Positions 1 through 14,631 are shown, numbered from the stretch's first letter. The stretch is 64,000 nt of DNA from Grammothele lineata (GCA_002150815.3 NDFF03000317.1:186001-250000), one strand, 5' to 3'. The notes: generated by a model from the sequence alone, not told the origin. Translations and numbers: made by a program.

Positions 1-466
1 ACGGGGGCTAGACGCACAGTTCTCGAATTCCAGGAGGGTGTCGTTCTGCCTGGCGTCGATGGACACACGCGACTGCCGTCTGCTCATCGCGGCCGGCGGG
101 GGGCGGGGGTTGGCGGAGGGGGCGGCGCCGTCGTCGACGAGGGCGGGAGGGTCGGGGGTCGTGGCGGAGGTTGTTGTTCGACTTCTGTCGCGTGGTCACC
201 TGGTGCCCGGCCCCCGCCAACCGTTTTCCCAGGACGCCCAGGCCCCCATGGTTCGGCTCACATGGTTCGCTTTGTGCGCTCTTGGTTCGGCTCGTTTTCC
301 AAGCCGAACCAAGCGGTGCGGGCCACCGTCACCGGGCGGCTGCGAGTCAGGGTGGGCCAACCAGGCTTATCCGCCGACCACGACGACCGCCGCTCTCCCC
401 AAACACAACGAGCCCTTTCCTTTCATCGTGCGGTGTCCCGTAAACCCCAATCGACTTTCGCAAAGC
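1..466. other. Upstream flank of the Prp4 kinase gene
   Basis: GC-rich sequence left of the Prp4 start codon. An open frame in the same phase as Prp4 runs back to about position 38, but its translation is low-complexity and lacks the RS-rich character that begins after 467. I read it as promoter and 5' leader. I see no gene on the minus strand. Confidence 0.4.
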
Positions 467-3199
<2,733 letters not shown>

Positions 3200-3567
3200 G
3201 CGGCCTGGTGGTGCTTTGTGGGAGAGCGGAGGGCCCAGAGTAGAAGGCGGATATGTCTCGGGCGCGGGTAGTGTCTCCTCTAGCTAATAATGGACGACGA
3301 ATCTCATCACGCATTCTCTTTCATTCAATGCCTCGCGCGCGCAGTCCAGTATCTTCAGCGGGTCACCTGGCCCCCCGGCGTCTGCGTCAGTTTCGAGTGG
3401 GAAGGCCCGAGTACTTCTTCAGAGTTCGACGGAGCGTGGCGGGAGGCCGCGCGCGTTCGCCTGGCCGTATTTACTGCGCAGGCGCAGGCGGCGGGTCGCG
3501 TTCCCAGCTCCGCCAGACTGGCGGGCTAGCGCACGCGGACTGCCCACCCTCTCGTCTCTCTCACAGC
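3200..3567. other. Intergenic region between Prp4 and first cyclase paralogue
   Basis: This 368-base stretch holds the Prp4 3' end and the promoter/leader of the next gene. The leader is pyrimidine-rich just before the ATG. Open frames here have no recognisable content. Confidence 0.4.
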
Positions 3568-5117
3568 ATGTCGACGACGCGCAAGCTCCCGACGTTCGAT
3601 GAGCTCCCGGCGTACAAGAACTTCAAAGGGTGCGCTTGGGAAGTGTGGGGCGAGGGAGACCAGCTGGGTACGGTGAACTTGCTCACACCGGAAGTTGTCA
3701 AGGAGGCGGCGGAGGAGATCAAGTGCGTAAGAGGGGTTTGCAGAACGAAGGACGCTGACTGAAATGACGATGGTCTCGGCAGGACGGGCAAGGCCATCTG
3801 CTTGAATTGGTGCGAAATCTCTTACTGTCATATCGCTGCGCACATGGCGGATCGCTGATAACGCATCCACAGGCCCGTGAATTTTCCTTCGAAGGTACGT
3901 CATGTTCTTGAACAAGCGGCTCGCGCACCGATGTATGTTCTATTGGATCCATTGCGCAGCCCATGTTTGGGCGGAAGAACCCAGAACACGCCACCATTCG
4001 TAAGCCGTCCGGCAATTTCGATGACGTCCTGCACATCGTGAGTGTCGTTTGGCGTTGTCAGCAGGTCAATGCTGAGTCCACGTTCCCCAGAATACACAAT
4101 CGGGAACACAGTGGGACGGGCTGAAGCACTTCGGGATCCTGGAACACAAGGTGTTCTACCAAGGCACGCCTGCGACCGAGTTCAAGCATGGCAACCTAGG
4201 TATCACGAACCCGACCGACGTCGATCCTGAGCTGGTCAAGTTCGGAATCCATAGTGAGTCTCTCCATAACTGCCTAAGCCCACGTGTTAAAACTTTCGAA
4301 CTACTCGCAGATTGGGCCCAGCACGGCATTTGCGGGCGCGGCATCCTGTTAGACATGGTCAAGTTCTACACCGACACCTTGGGTCGGCTCCCGTATGACC
4401 CGTTCACGACGCACCCAATCCCGTACTCGGACCTCCGCGCGTGTGCAGATGCGGAAGGCCTTGAATTCCGTACTGGAGATATCCTCCTTATCCGTGCGGG
4501 CTTCATGCTCCGCTACAACGGCGCAGCGCAGGAGGAGCGCGATGGACTGCAGGGGAAGCCGGAAACTTTGTGCGTGGTCCCCCTTTGCGATGTATTGGAC
4601 GTCCCGTCTGACACGGCCATGCGCGACGCAATGTAGCGCTGGGATTGAACAGAGCGAAGACATGAAGCGTTTCTTGTGGGACACGCATTTCGCCGCCATA
4701 GCATCCGACATGCCTGCTCTCGAGCGCTGGCCGACGCCTGAGGGCACCCCCCATATGCACCAGACGCTTCTCGGGTACGTGACTACGGCCGATCCACTCC
4801 CGTTCCCATTGCAGCCGGCCATCGACTGACAGATATGTCGCGTAGACTCTGGGGGATGCCCATTGGCGAGTTCTTCGACCTCGAGGCGCTCTCGAAGCAG
4901 TGTGCCGAGACGGGCCGCTATTCGTTTTTCTTCTCTTCGTGGCCGTTGAATGTGTACGCGTTCCTGATTCTTGCTATTCGTAGTTGAAGCTGACAAAATG
5001 CACCACTCCTGTTATGCAGCCTGGGTGGCGTCGCGAGCCCACCGAATGCTGCGGTGAGCTGCAAACTCGCGTAGGCCTAGATATCGTGCTGATCCTTGTA
5101 CACAGGCATACTTCTGA
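3568..5117 (+). CDS. Cyclase-fold hydrolase (kynurenine formamidase/cyclase superfamily), paralogue A
   Basis: Member of the putative cyclase family (PF04199 type, related to bacterial kynurenine formamidase). The substrate is unknown. Exons spell MSTTRKLPTFDELPAYKNF, GCAWEVWGEGDQLGTVNLL, TGKAICLNW, PVNFPSK, FGRKNPEHATI, NTQSGTQWDGLKHFGILEH, NWAQHGICGRGILLDMVKF, LEFRTGDILLIRAGFMLRY, MKRFLWDTHFAAIASDMPA, LWGMPIGEFFDLEALSKQC and a last exon giving AYF-stop. About ten exons are separated by short introns. The bacterial zinc motif HxGTHxD is here QSGTQWD, so both His positions are Gln, while IASDMPALE and LLIRAGF match family core strands. First of three same-strand copies sharing intron positions. 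Likely about 340 residues. Function beyond the fold is inference. Confidence 0.85.
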
Positions 5118-5454
5118 GTGCATGTTGACTCGTCAACCTAGCTTTTCAGCACAGATTTCCGGTGTTGCACTGTAAACGAAGGTAGCGACATGGGCTATAA
5201 AGTAGTGTCAGATGAACTTGCAGAGAATGTCCGGATTGCGTCACTTAAGCGTCTCGTGTGGGAGTCCGTGCGGCCCGGAGTGGGTCAGAGGGAAAGTCTT
5301 GGGGCCGCCACAGAAATTCTGTTCCCAGAGGCCATTGTTCAAATGCTGTTGGTCGCGGGAGAAGGGCACCCGTTTTCCCATCGAACCAAGCCTATAACTC
5401 GTTCTCGCGAATCCCGCTGGAATCGACCGTTCCCTCTTCCTTGTAGCCACAACC

Positions 5455-7029
5455 ATGTCCACGACGTCGCGTAAACTGCCCACCTACGATGAACTTCCGC
5501 CGTTCAAGAACTACAAAGGATGCGCTTGGGAGGTGTGGGGGAAGGACGATCAGCTCGGTACGGTAAACCTCCTTACTCCTGAGGTCGTCAAGGAAGCAGC
5601 CAAGGAGATCAAGTGCGTTCTCGCCGACTAACTCACGTTGCATACCCTCACAGTGCTCGCTTATTCAACAGAACGGGCAAGAGCATTTCGCTGAACTGGT
5701 GAAGCCGAGAGCCGCTGATTGGTCTACTAATACTCACTTGTTCGCTGCCATTAGGCCGATCAACTTCCCTCCCAAGGTCGGAATTTGCACGGCCAACATC
5801 GTGTCGTGGCTCTAGACCTCATTGATGGCACGGACATTATCTAGCCCGTCTTTGGACGCAAGATTGCCGAGCATACCATCATCTCCAAGATGCCTGGAAA
5901 GCACGACGACATACTCCATATTGTGAGTGGGCTGCCTGCAGGCCTCCGCGGCCGCCTCAGATGGCAGTTGTGCTGATAGATGCTACTGCAGAACACACAG
6001 TCCGGTTCGCAGTGGGATGGGTTGAAACACTGCCCCTCGATAGAACACCAAACCTTCTACCAAGGCGTGCCCTTGTCGAGCATCCAGTCCGGTCCCACCA
6101 ACATCGCGGGTCCGGCGGCCGATGCCAACCCTGACCTCATCAAGCTGGGTATCCACAGTAAGCCTCCACGATTCCGTGTCACATACATTTTGTCATGATC
6201 ACTTCCACAGATTGGGCACAACATGGCATTTGCGGGCGAGGCGTACTGCTCGACATGGTCAAGTTCTATACCGACACGCTCGGCAAACTTCCCTACGATC
6301 CGTGGACTGCGCACGGAATCCCGCTTACTGACTTGCTGGCGTGCGCAGACGCGGAGGGCGTTACGTTCCGCCTAGGTGACATTTTGCTTATCCGCGGAGG
6401 CTTCATGGTGCGTTACTACGGCGCGACTGAGGAAGAGCGCACGGAACTAGCAAGCAAGCCGGAGACGTTGTGCGTATCTCCCGTTTCCGCACCCGCGAGC
6501 ATGCTGACTTGGAAATGTTCTGGTAATGGCTCCACCAGCGCCGGCATAGAACAGGGCGAAGACATGAAGCGCTTTCTATGGGACACGCATTTCGCCGCCA
6601 TAGCGTCCGACATGCCCTCCGTCGAACGATGGCCACCGCCAGAGCCTGATATTCCTTTGCTTCATGTCACGCTGATACCGTGCGTCGCCCTGTTTTTCCA
6701 TCACTTGCTGGACTGAGGCTGGCATCAGTTTATGGGGCATGCCCATGGGCGAGTTCTTCGACCTCGAAGCGCTCTCAGACCACTGCGCGGAGACCGGACG
6801 TTACGCGTTCTTTTTCTCCTCCTGGCCTCTAAACGTGTAAGCTCGCTTGTCGTCTCACTTCCCGCTATCTCTACTCTTCCGTCCGTTGCCCGTCCGTGTC
6901 TACTGATAGCGACACTACGCAGTCTTGGAGGTGTCGCAAGCCCTCCGAATGCCGCCGTGAGCTACTTCTATGCCTTCCTCCGCGAGTATAGTTCACTAAC
7001 TCTAACGACCGATACAGGCCTATTTCTAA
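5455..7029 (+). CDS. Cyclase-fold hydrolase, paralogue B
   Basis: Second copy of the tandem cyclase-like family. It starts MSTTSRKLPTYDELPPFKNY and continues GCAWEVWGKDDQLGTVNLL, TGKSISLNW, PINFPPK, FGRKIAEHTII, QSGSQWDGLKHCPSIEHQ, NWAQHGICGRGVLLDMVKF, VTFRLGDILLIRGGFMVRY, MKRFLWDTHFAAIASDMPS, LWGMPMGEFFDLEALSDHC and a terminal AYF-stop exon. Exon/intron layout matches A and C. It is the most diverged copy: GTQWDG becomes GSQWDG, and the loop after the active-site segment (about 6073-6140) reads LSSIQSGPTNIAGPAADANP where the others have KHG(N/D)LGIT(N/S)PTDVDPEL. All splice junctions I checked keep the frame, so I see no sign of decay. This suggests a changed substrate pocket, but that is inference. 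Confidence 0.82.
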
Positions 7030-7678
7030 CGAAAGCACGTTTGGATGAACGTCAAAAAACGAGGGTGCTAGCATGCTAAAAGTACTACCATGTACACGTT
7101 TCTTGACTCCTCAAAAGGCCCCTTGATGACTTGTTCAGATGCTGTAGTTCTCGGAGGGCTTACTTCCAGCTGTAGACTGCCGAGTCGCATAGAGTCTATA
7201 TTAGCCCGATCGTTCTTGTCTCAGATCAGCGAGGCATCGGGACGACCTAAGCGGGTCTAGTAGCTAGTACCGCACCCTTGCTTAGGATCGAGTTGCAATC
7301 ACGAGAACTGACCATTTTGGCCAGACCCAACCAAGGCAAGCAGAGAGCCTCAAACGGTCATGTGAGCCGACAAGTCCGTTTTCTTACGCCACCCCTATGA
7401 CCCGAAAGGGCGGGCAGGTGTCATGCGGCCACGCTGCGGGGGAGGCGGGAAGCGTTGGTCCTCGGCGTTGGTCCTCGGCGTGATCCTGCTGGGGGCGGGT
7501 ATAAGTTCACGCGTAGTGAAGGGGGCGGGACCCGTCATTCCACGTTCCACGCGCGCGTACCTCAGCATCGTCACCTCGCGCTCTGGCTTATAACCGCCCC
7601 AGTACTGTGCGCCTCCACGGCGTGCTCTCTCACTTCTCATACTCTCCTGAACAGCACTCTCTAGCAACAGACACAGCG
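7030..7678. other. Intergenic region between paralogues B and C, promoter of C
   Basis: No coding content seen. It contains a 13-base direct duplication (GTTGGTCCTCGGC twice near 7455-7480) and TATA-like stretches at about 7499 (GTATAAGT) and about 7588 (CTTATAACC), upstream of the ATG at 7679. Which TATA-like site is used cannot be told from sequence. Confidence 0.35.
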
Positions 7679-9258
7679 ATGTCGACTACGCGCAAGCTTC
7701 CGACCTTTGATGAGCTTCCAGCTTTCAAGAACTTCAACGGATGCGCATGGGAAGTGTGGGGTAAAGGAGACCAGCTTGGGACGGTCAACCTACTCACGCC
7801 TGAAGTCGTCAAGGAGGCCGCGGAGGAGATAAAGTGAGTACATCTCTTACCCCATCAACCGGGCTGTGGCTGACAGAATCTGTCGTCACGAATGAAGGAC
7901 GGGCAAGGCCATCTGCCTTAACTGGTAAGCGATCCGATAATATGATCTCGGTCAAGAAGCAGCTGTTTATTCCTTGACGCCCATTCAGGCCCATTAATTT
8001 CCCTTCGAAGGTTCGTCCCGAACCTCAACGAAATTAAACGAGATTCAGATCTGAGACTCTTCGTACATAGCCCGTGTTTGGACGGAAGGCTCCGGAGCAC
8101 ACGGTCGTCTGCACCTACGAAGGCGGCGTGCACGACGACTTCCTGCACATCGTAAGCTGTTCCCGGTCCGGTTGTCTGTGCGCGGTCGATTCACCAGCGA
8201 ACCCGCTTCGACAGAACACCCAGTCGGGGACGCAATGGGACGGCATGAAGCACTTCGGCATCCTCGAGCACCAGACGTTCTACCAGGGTATGAACGCTTC
8301 TGAGTTCAAGCATGGCGACCTCGGCATCACAAGCCCGACCGACGTCGACCCGGAGCTGATCAAGCTCGGCATCCACAGTGCGTTGCGCTCGTCTGTCTCA
8401 TCGCTATCTAAGACCCTCACTGACGTCACCCCTCCCACCCGCTTGGGATAGATTGGGCGCAGCACGGCATCTGCGGGCGCGGCGTGCTGCTCGACATGGT
8501 CAAGTTCTACACCGAGACGCAGGGCAAGCTGCCATACGACCCGTGGACCACTCACCCGATCCCGCTGTCGGACCTCCTCGCCTGCGCCAAGGCGCAGGGC
8601 GTCGAGTTCAAGCATGCCGACGTCCTCCTCATCCGCGCGGGCTTCATGCTTCGCTACAATGGAGCGACGGCCGAGGAGCGCGACAGCTTGCAGGGGAAGC
8701 CTGAGGCCTTGTACGTGGTCCTGGCGTCTTGAACGTGCATCACATTACTAACTGGGCCCGGTTCTGCGTGGGTGGATTCGAACAGCGCGGGTATCGACCA
8801 GACCGAGGAGATGAAGCGCTTCCTCTGGGACACGCACTTCGCCGCCGTCGCATCCGACATGCCCTCGCTCGAGCGCTGGCCCCCGGTCGAAGGTGTCCCG
8901 CATCTTCACCAGACTCTTCTTGGGTGCGCGTTCCGCCTCCTGCCGTTTACCACCTTGAAATTTGACGTATGGCACTCGCGTGTTGTAGACTCTGGGGCAT
9001 GCCCATCGGCGAGTTCTTTGACCTCGAGGCGCTCTCGAAGCAGTGCGCCGAGACAGGCCGGTACACGTTCTTCTTCTCGTCTTGGCCACTCAACGTGTAC
9101 GTCGTGCCATCCTGCCGAACGGGCTTAGATAAACGAGGCTGACTGTGACGATATAGGCTTGGAGGTGTAGCCAGCCCGCCGAACGCTGCGGTAAGTAGTT
9201 CGTGATGACAGGTTTGACGATCGAGTGTGCTCATCGATGCTGCTAGGCGTACTTCTGA
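7679..9258 (+). CDS. Cyclase-fold hydrolase, paralogue C
   Basis: Third tandem copy, closest to A. Exons give MSTTRKLPTFDELPAFKNF, GCAWEVWGKGDQLGTVNLL, TGKAICLNW, PINFPSK, FGRKAPEHTVV, NTQSGTQWDGMKHFGILEH, NWAQHGICGRGVLLDMVKF, VEFKHADVLLIRAGFMLRY, MKRFLWDTHFAAVASDMPS, LWGMPIGEFFDLEALSKQC, FFFSSWPLNV, LGGVASPPNAA and AYF-stop at 9256-9258. The frame is intact across all junctions. It shares the Gln substitutions at the two His positions of the canonical metal motif (QSGTQWD). It is convergent with the MFS gene that ends at 9628. High third-position GC relative to copy B fits a conserved or well-expressed gene, which is inference. Confidence 0.85.
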
Positions 9259-9627
9259 GGGCCAAGAAAGTATGATAATTCGCGAGGCTGGGTATCCATA
9301 AATGAAATGTCGGAATGGTTCGTGTATTAGTACCGTCTCTGGATTGACCAAGATGGAAATGGTATCAACACATGCATGCGCTCGCGGGACACAGCGTGGA
9401 GATCAGATTGGCTTGCTCGAGAGTATCATGCATTGTGCTATGGAACTTGCCAAGGTGTCCTTTCAAAGAGTTCGAACCTGCGAACAGCTATTGCTAGAGC
9501 AACGAACGTCAGACCAAACGCTCGGCTCCGTTGAATCGCAAATATGCTCACCGTATCTTCAACGCTCACCCCGTCAATCCTCATCACGTCCACCCCGAAA
9601 CGTTTGCTCCGACCCCATATCCTCCCA
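9259..9627. other. Convergent 3' intergenic region
   Basis: Lies between the stop codons of cyclase paralogue C (+) and the VBA-like transporter (-). I see no gene, only expected 3' untranslated and terminator sequence. Open frames crossing it are shadows of the transporter's C-terminal exon. Confidence 0.4.
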
Positions 9628-12600
9628 CTACCGCCTCGCCGACCCCCCAATAACGTCATCCTCCAAATCCATCCCCCCATCCGAGCTCTCATACGTCGAC
9701 AACCGCCTCCTCGGCCTCCTCGGAGTCGCGATCGGCGACACCCTGTGCCGCCCCTCCTCCCTCTCCTCGCGCGCGTCCGTGTCCTCGTCCTCGTTCTCCG
9801 ACGCGAGCGCGCTGTCCTGCGCGGGAGTGGTGTCCCCGCTGCTGCCGGCCATAGGTTCGTCCGCGATCTCCTCGACGAGTTCTGCGGGAGTGGGGTGTGG
9901 GTTTGGGAGCTCCCCGACCGAGCGGGCGCGTGGGCGCGGTTGGTCGAGGGGTTGGTCCGGGATCTACGTGGCGCGTGAGTACGTCAGATCCGGGGACAGG
10001 GAGATGTAGATGTCAAATGGGGGAACGTACCGGGAGACGGACGAGGTACGCAAGGAGCGTCGCGGCGGCGGCGAAGATGAACACCCAGCGGAGCGCGACG
10101 GCGTACGAGTCGCGCGCCGCGCGCTGCAATTCGGGAGGGAGCTGCGCGACGAGCGTGGAGCTGTGCCGGATCTTGCTGATCCACTGGAACGCGCGAGAGG
10201 AGGATCAACTGAGCATCCAGGAGGGAAAATGTGAGAGCAAGGTGAAGCTTACCTCCTCGGCATCGTCGACGTGGACGCGTTTGTGGAGCTCGTTCGTAAG
10301 GATCGTTTGGAAGAGCGCGGCTGAGACGGCGACGCCGCCCACTTGTCCTGTGTATTGCGTCGTAAACGGTCTGGTATGTCACTGACGTAACGGAGACGAG
10401 CGCACCAATCCCACGGAAAAGCTGTCCGAATCCGGTGCCAACGGCCATCGCGTCCTCTGATCCCTCGATGAGCGACAGTGCGAAAATCGCCAAATACATG
10501 TTTACGTACGAGGAAGGTGCGCAAGCAGCGCAACTGCACAGCGAACATATCAGCAACAGTTACGCAGGCTGACAGCGCATCCACTCACTCAACATAGTCT
10601 GCAGCACGACCGCATTCCCAAAACCCAGCGGGAGCTGCATCGATGACGTCATCAGCGCCTGTCCCTCACCATGCGACAGCACACAATCATGAGCAGGCGA
10701 CGTACGATGCTCAGCCACAGCTGGACCTGGAGCGAGTCTTCGCGCATGAGCGACATGAGGACGGCGGAGATGAAGGGGAAGATGCCGAAGATGAGGTTCA
10801 GCTGGCGGTACTTGCCCGTGCGGTGCATGATCCAGCTGAGCGAGGTACCCGTCAGTCAACCAGCTGGACCGAGGGGAACACTAGGGAGGAGGCGTACCCC
10901 GCGAACAGCGACCCGCACGAGATGGACACTCCGTTGGGGATGAGATGCGCGCCTGTGTACTACACCGTGAGCTCAATGTTCCCTACCAAGTAAGAGTAGG
11001 CGTAGGATGACTTACCGGCTTCACTCGCACTCGTGAGGAGCACGGTCTGGAACCAGGTCGGGAAGTTGTACATGACGGTGAAGTTACATGTCGCGACGAG
11101 GAAGTTGCTGATCCCGACTAGGACCGGGATCTTCTGCTTCAGGAGGAAAGGCGCGAGCATCGGCTCAGGAGCGACCTTAAGCTCGACGACGACGAAGAGG
11201 AGCGCAAACACGACGCTGAGCGTGAGTGGGACGTAGACTGTCGGCGAGCTCCACTACATAATAGTGTTAGGAGAAGCATCTAGGGGATTGATGAAGGAGA
11301 ACAAACGGGGTGCTCTTCGCTGAATCGCATGCTAAGGAAAACGAGGAAGGTGAGAACCTGGAAGAGTTGAAGTCAGAGATGATCAGCAGCTGGAAGCCAT
11401 CCAAGGCACACCATGCCGAGCATCGTCAAGCTTCCACCATAGTCGATCCGCTTGAGTACCTGTTTCGTGCTCTTACTGCCTCCCTGTAAGCTGTTAGTAC
11501 ACAGGTATTGACTCTCAAAGTGAGAGAGCAGAGCTTACTGGGGTGGCATAACGAAGGTAGACGGAGGTGAGCGAGAATGAGACGAAGAAGAGGGGCAGCT
11601 GGAGCAGGAATGCCCAGCGCCAGCCCATGCTACCGTTCTGTTCAGCGCCACAAACGCATCATCCGTGAAGATTCTACACACCGGTCTGCTATGAAACCTC
11701 CAAGAGGCCCACCCAGGCCCATACCAAGCTACAAACTCTTTTGAGAAGGGACAGCAGCCACGTACAATGCACGGCTTACACTGCTGAACACAGCCGCAAC
11801 GCCCTGCGTCAATCCTCGGTTCTGGACGAATGCGTCAGCGGTCACATAAGCATGTCATTGATAATCAATGCGACATACCCGCAGGGTATACATATCGCTC
11901 GTGATGATCCTGGATAAATAGTCAGCACGAAGGCGGGGTAGAGTAAATACATCGAGGTTCATACGTGGCAGTCGTGAAGATTCCTCCTCCACCCAATCCC
12001 GCAAGCTAGCATGATAATGAGCGGGGAGAAGCTAAATGGCACGCGTATGCACGCACAAATCTCGCTGCGATGAGTGTTTCCATGTTTTGTGAGAAGCCGC
12101 ATGCGACAGTCCCCAGAGCAGCGAAAAATACCGCAGCTTGGTTTGCGCCGCGCCTACCCAGTACGTTCGACAACCTTCCATAAAGCGGGGTGAAGGTGGA
12201 CGTCGCGAGCAGGTACCTTGGATTGAATCACAAGTAAGCAACGTAGAAAAAGGACAATGCAGGATGAGAATACGTACGAAGTCCCTAACCAGCTAGCTTG
12301 GTGGGCCTTATTGAAATCAGAAGATATGGACGGAAGGACTTTGGGCGAGCATGTCAAGATAGAAATGTAAGGTTTTAGAGTTCGTAAACTCACGCGTAGC
12401 GACCAATGTCGCTACGCCATGGATGTCAGCTAGGGTAGGAGTAACAGATGACGGTAGGATCGCACTATTCAGTGACTGACGAAGGGTACAAATACATTTT
12501 CAGCAAAATGAATGGCATCGTTATGAAGGAGTCTACACACTGATAGGAAGGTAGCAGCCCAGATGCCAGCAAGAATGCCGTAGCGGGTAGACCTCGAAAT

Positions 12601-12702
12601 TTCCATTGGACCGACTCTCGATGCCCTTTTGGGATTGGCCGAACCGGCCGGGTCCCTCGGGGCGAGGAGAGGGTCCCGTTCAGATGGCACTATCGCCGCC
12701 AT
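9628..12702 (-). CDS. MFS transporter, DHA2/vacuolar basic amino acid (VBA)-like
   Basis: Multi-exon major facilitator protein. The N-terminus is cytosolic (MAAIVPSERDPLLAPRDPAG). Then come TM1 (YGILAGIWAATFLSV), VLPSISSDFNKAHQASWLGT, and YLLATSTFTPLYGRLSNVLG with motif A (GRLSNVLGRR). Further exons give FFAALGTVACGFSQNMETLI, a glycine-rich stretch near 11970-12020, LKQKIPVLVGISNFLVATCN, and FPTWFQTVLLTSASEAG. The last exon ends in a long charged tail (ELPNPHPTPAELVEEIADEP, then an acidic/arginine-rich segment to 9628). The WLGTSYLLATSTFTPLYG block and the PVLVGISNF block are typical of yeast Vba1/Vba2-type and related fungal DHA2 carriers. Substrate is not determined. An in-frame ATG eight codons upstream (12726) is an alternative start. 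Confidence 0.85.
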
Positions 12703-12726
12703 GTTCGCACACAATGCTACAAACAC

Positions 12727-13578
12727 GGAAGTAGCCGGTCTAGCAGCTTATGCAACTACACAGTCCAAATTCACAAATGTGCAAATGTGGAGTCCAGCGC
12801 ACAGAACGTGCAGAACGTGTAAAGCAGACGCCCATGACGACGGTGGAAGTAAAATGTCGTGATCACCGTGAGCAGTTGGATCAATAGCAAGACGCGTGAG
12901 CATTTGCTTACAGTTCTAAGTGCCTTCGCACACTACGTGCGGTTCAGAACTTCGTAAAGCGACTGTCGTCCGTCGGGCTCGAGAGCGAGGTGGTGGTCCA
13001 AGGAAGAGCTGCGACGTCTGGCACGCGCCGTCGTCCCGCCCGCCTTCTATCTTTGGCACGGCACCACTGCCGGCGCGCCTTCGGCATCGCGCGCTTCTAC
13101 GTCATGATCACGTGCTTGTGTTTGCCCTTCACGCAACGCAAACAACGCGCCTTCGGGCGCTTCCTCCACGCTCTCCTCGTCCTTTCATTGTGGATGTCGT
13201 CCGCCTCTTCGATTGGCTCTCTGCTCTTCCAGCGATCGCATGGCATGCCCGTAACCTAGCGACAACGTCTACTGTGGGCGACAGCTTGTTCGTATGTTTG
13301 GTGGAACACCCACAATTGCTCGGAATGGCAAGTGTCAGTGGGCGGACGTCGTGTAGAACGGCCGACAGGGCGTCAAGGGATACGAGGATTGCTGTCGGTT
13401 GTCAACGAGGAGCAATCGAAGAAGATTGGGCATGTACTTAAAGCAAGGCTGCTGTGGCCTCGATGTCCATCAGCAGCCAAGTCGTCCAGTGCTATCTCCG
13501 CCTTCACATTATCCTGCACTCGGATTCACATCCAGCACTACTATCAGCACTCGCACTACCCATCACATCACATTCGCG
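12727..13578. other. Divergent intergenic region
   Basis: Shared upstream region of the VBA-like transporter (-) and the small ORF at 13579 (+). Several open frames cross it, but none has recognisable content. Just before 13579 the sequence is rich in CA/CT words typical of basidiomycete 5' leaders. Confidence 0.35.
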
Positions 13579-13788
13579 ATGTCTTACTCCACGGCTTCCC
13601 CCTCCTACGCCCTCTTTGCGACTAGCCCCGCATCCCCCAACGCTTTCTCGCTCTTTGGAGCATCACAGTCGCCACGGGAGACCTACCACCTGTACGATGA
13701 TGCACGCCAAGTGTTTGGTCCGTCGAACGGACGGACAGCGCAGCGGAAGAACGCGAAGGGCGGGCTGAAGAAGTACCTCGGGCTTTGA
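13579..13788 (+). CDS. Small uncharacterised protein, 69 residues
   Basis: A single-exon ORF starting MSYSTASPSYALFATSPASP and ending GGLKKYLGL. The first half is rich in Ser, Ala, Pro and Phe; the second is polar and basic (RTAQRKNAKGGLKKYLGL). No signal peptide or membrane segment is evident. The ATG follows a CA/CT-rich leader (13490-13578) and a TACTTAAAG element about 140 bases upstream could serve as TATA. I do not recognise the family. In-frame upstream ATGs would add sequence that looks like leader, so I chose the last one. It could be a chance ORF. Confidence 0.45.
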   Translation: MSYSTASPSYALFATSPASPNAFSLFGASQSPRETYHLYDDARQVFGPSNGRTAQRKNAKGGLKKYLGL

Positions 13789-14451
13789 AAGCATCAGCAG
13801 AGCTGGGATGCGAGCCTTCCGGCCCCTCCCGCTCCCATTACCGCTACCACGCTCTCGGCAGGGCTTTGATGGTTGACCTCGTCCCATCATCCCTCCTGAC
13901 GCATCTCGTGCGCTCCGCGGACGCACCGACCACTCGCGCACTGCTGCAACGCTTGACGTCATGTCGCGCCGCCGTAAACCTCGCGCATCGCGAGTTGGCA
14001 TTGCCCCACCACACCTCCAAGAGATCCAGAAGGATATGGAGAGCCGCCCTCCTGGGGCGGCGATGGACTTGTCTTCTTGTATCGGACTATCGTGGACCTC
14101 CCGTTGTACACCTACGCTGTATCTGTATCTCTGCTCGACTTAGACGTGATTGGTGTTGCTAGACCCAGCTACGCGTGATTTAAGACAGATCTACAATGGT
14201 CGGATTGTGTCAACGAGTTGCAACCAGCTCGAGTCTCCCGCTGTGAAGTTATTTATTCGGGTATCATGACGTTTTCAACCGCGCACTCGCACAGAAGGCT
14301 TCACTATCCTAACGTTACGTCGTGGCGATTTGGCGTGCTAGAGCACATTGATAACTTCGCCGAAGCACAGGTTGACAAACGATGGCGCACACCCAAGCGA
14401 AATGAAAGAAGCCGCAAATCATGCATTACTCAGAGCGTAACATAACTCGTC
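13789..14451. other. Intergenic region left of MITE
   Basis: No gene recognised. A polypyrimidine/proline-coding-like stretch follows the small ORF and likely includes its 3' end. The sequence becomes more AT-rich from about 14170 up to the MITE. Confidence 0.3.
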
Positions 14452-14631
14452 TACAGATGAATCTCCGATAACCCATACCCTTCGGGAATGGCTCAAAAGT
14501 ATGGGATATGGGAATTATGGGATATGGGAGCGGCTTTACGCCCAATTTTGCAAATCGGGAAGTCCCAAATCCTATGGGTTATGGGAGATTATGGGCTATA
14601 GGAGCTATGGGTTATCGGAGATTCATCTGTA
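14452..14631. mobile_element. MITE with 24-base terminal inverted repeats and TA target site
   Basis: A 180-base element. The left end begins TA-CAGATGAATCTCCGAT and continues to 14477. The right end (14606-14631) is the exact reverse complement over 24 bases plus the flanking TA, so the repeats are perfect. The interior has no ORF and consists of short direct and inverted variants of TATGGGATATGGG. Small size, perfect terminal repeats and a flanking TA on both sides fit a non-autonomous Tc1/mariner-type MITE. The superfamily assignment is inference. It sits just downstream of the first hydrophobin gene's stop codon. Confidence 0.8.

Noticed and set aside
38..466. N-terminal extension of Prp4 to the ATG at 38
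   Set aside because: The same frame is open, but the translation lacks the charged RS/RD character that begins after 467, and the gene family starts close to that segment.
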